From JBAZHE01 sp041652555 (GTDB lineage Bacteria > Patescibacteriota > Patescibacteriia > Patescibacteriales > WJLG01), in NCBI GenBank assembly GCA_041652555.1, contig JBAZHE010000021.1, forward strand, positions 1 through 24,157: a stretch of DNA of 24,157 nucleotides, written 5' to 3'. The notes under the pieces were generated by a model. That model was not told where the DNA came from. It made no database searches and saw only the letters and a program-made list of their open reading frames with translations. This document shows, one piece after another, positions 23,413 through 24,157 of the stretch (position 1 is its first letter; the number at the start of each line of letters is the position of its first letter). The position numbers and the translations under genes were made by a program.

Positions 23413-24157
23413 TTATTTCAAATCAGAAGTTTTTTTAGTGAGCTCGGTTTTTTGATCTTTAGTGATTAAATAAATATTATCCGAGTCACCACGCTTGGCA
23501 TAACAAAAATTGTCTTTGTTACAATCGCCAACCATTAAAATATTGTCAAAATCTTCACCCGTCACTTGGATTATTAAACCATTTTTTTCCAAACCGGTGC
23601 CGGCAAAATCTTGAGCTGGAATATCGATTGAACTTAAATTTTCCAAAACCGCTAAAACAGCGTTTAATTTTTCTTCGGTCACGGTAAATTTCTTTGGCAA
23701 AGTTCCTGTCCATTTATTATCAATTTTTTCAGCTGTAAATTGCGTCCTGCCATACTGGAAGCGCACTTTATTAGCGCGATCTTTTGAGAAAGAAAATATC
23801 TGGCTGTCGCGCCAATCCTTATCAGTAAATACATTAGTTAAATTTCCAGCCAGACGATAAACTTTGTCAGTATCAGCTAAGGAGATATAACTGCCAGTAA
23901 AATCGTCAGTCGCTTTGCCGATTAAAAACTCGTAATTTTTTTCGCCTTGCGTAATCTTTACTCGAGACGGATCAGCAAAACCAAAAAAAGATTTTTTTTC
24001 TTTATTAGACGAGACCAACTCCAGACGCCCATTAACAGCTTTATCTAAAACCGTGGCCATTTCTTCCATGCTCGCCATTGGCGCATAAAAATCTTTGGTG
24101 CCACCGTCTTTCCAGCGCTCAGCGGATTTTTCCAAAACCGTTACGACGCCGGATTTT
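23413..24157 (-). CDS. DUF4340 domain protein, 5' end beyond the window
   Basis: The frame is open to the right edge with no stop upstream, so the N-terminus is missing. The nearest start-like codon, TTG at 24135, is inside the domain and I do not take it as the start. The visible ~247 residues fit DUF4340: a first strand V-V-T-V-L-E-K, then W-K-D-G, a helix A-T-V-L-D-K-A-V, F-G-F-A-D-P-S, Y-E-F-L-I-G-K-A, Y-R-L-A-G, then a second half with similar strands (F-T-A-E-K-I-D-N-K-W) ending near K-K-T-S-D-L-K. Family members are usually anchored by one N-terminal helix and sit near ABC-type gliding/GldG transport genes. The function is unknown. It is read in the same direction as the lipase gene but ends at its own terminator. 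Confidence 0.8.
   Translation of the reverse strand, partial: KSGVVTVLEKSAERWKDGGTKDFYAPMASMEEMATVLDKAVNGRLELVSSNKEKKSFFGFADPSRVKITQGEKNYEFLIGKATDDFTGSYISLADTDKVYRLAGNLTNVFTDKDWRDSQIFSFSKDRANKVRFQYGRTQFTAEKIDNKWTGTLPKKFTVTEEKLNAVLAVLENLSSIDIPAQDFAGTGLEKNGLIIQVTGEDFDNILMVGDCNKDNFCYAKRGDSDNIYLITKDQKTELTKKTSDLK

Noticed and set aside
1..24157. CRISPR array, tRNA or rRNA gene
   Set aside because: No regular direct repeats with spacers, no cloverleaf or T-loop pattern and no rRNA-like stretch was seen by eye on either strand.

Overview
The window looks like a piece of a Patescibacteria / Candidate Phyla Radiation genome, most like the Parcubacteria. The reasons are AT-rich DNA with tight spacing, few Shine-Dalgarno sites, and very large secreted Ser/Thr-rich proteins made of beta-helix and fibronectin-like modules. 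A PEGA protein next to murA and a tiny Pro/Glu-rich protein fit the same picture. TGA is used as a stop (murA, radC), so UGA is not recoded here. The lineage is an inference from gene style; no marker phylogeny is possible from this window.

Layout. (1) Positions 1-6417, minus strand: one uninterrupted reading frame of 2139 codons that runs off the left edge. It encodes a secreted giant with two parallel beta-helix regions, a NodB-type polysaccharide deacetylase carrying a LamG lectin-like domain inside it, four near-identical Fn3-like modules and a Cys-rich knot. A 620-base intergenic region upstream holds a promoter candidate, several palindromes and a terminator-like hairpin. (2) 7038-8162: an AAA_14/DUF4143 ATPase with its own promoter and an overlapping inverted repeat. 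(3) 8310-11478: the groES-groEL operon under a CIRCE (HrcA) operator, tatD, and a 54-residue small protein, all minus strand. (4) 11691-14314, plus strand: murA overlapping a membrane-anchored PEGA/propeller protein. (5) 14428-17823, minus strand: an AT-rich, decayed, defence-like patch. It holds a small unknown gene, a zinc-ribbon gene with an internal TAG, two unknown small genes, a frameshifted DpnI-type methyl-directed endonuclease, and a chimera of an HPr-like domain with the PD-(D/E)XK tail of a Res-type helicase nuclease. (6) 17974-20027, minus strand: a repeat-bearing lipoprotein, a RelE/Phd toxin-antitoxin pair and radC. (7) 20053-24157, minus strand: a four-helix membrane protein, a 949-residue secreted beta-helix/LCAT-like lipase, and a DUF4340 protein cut by the right edge.

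How it fits together. The housekeeping core (chaperonin, murA, tatD, radC) is interleaved with cell-surface machinery and a decaying mobile/defence segment. The surface machinery is the giant deacetylase, the lipase and the lipoprotein, which suits an episymbiont acting on envelopes or polymers of other cells. The strongest candidates for something undescribed are the HPr-like/Res-nuclease fusion beside the broken DpnI gene, and the LamG-split deacetylase in the giant protein.
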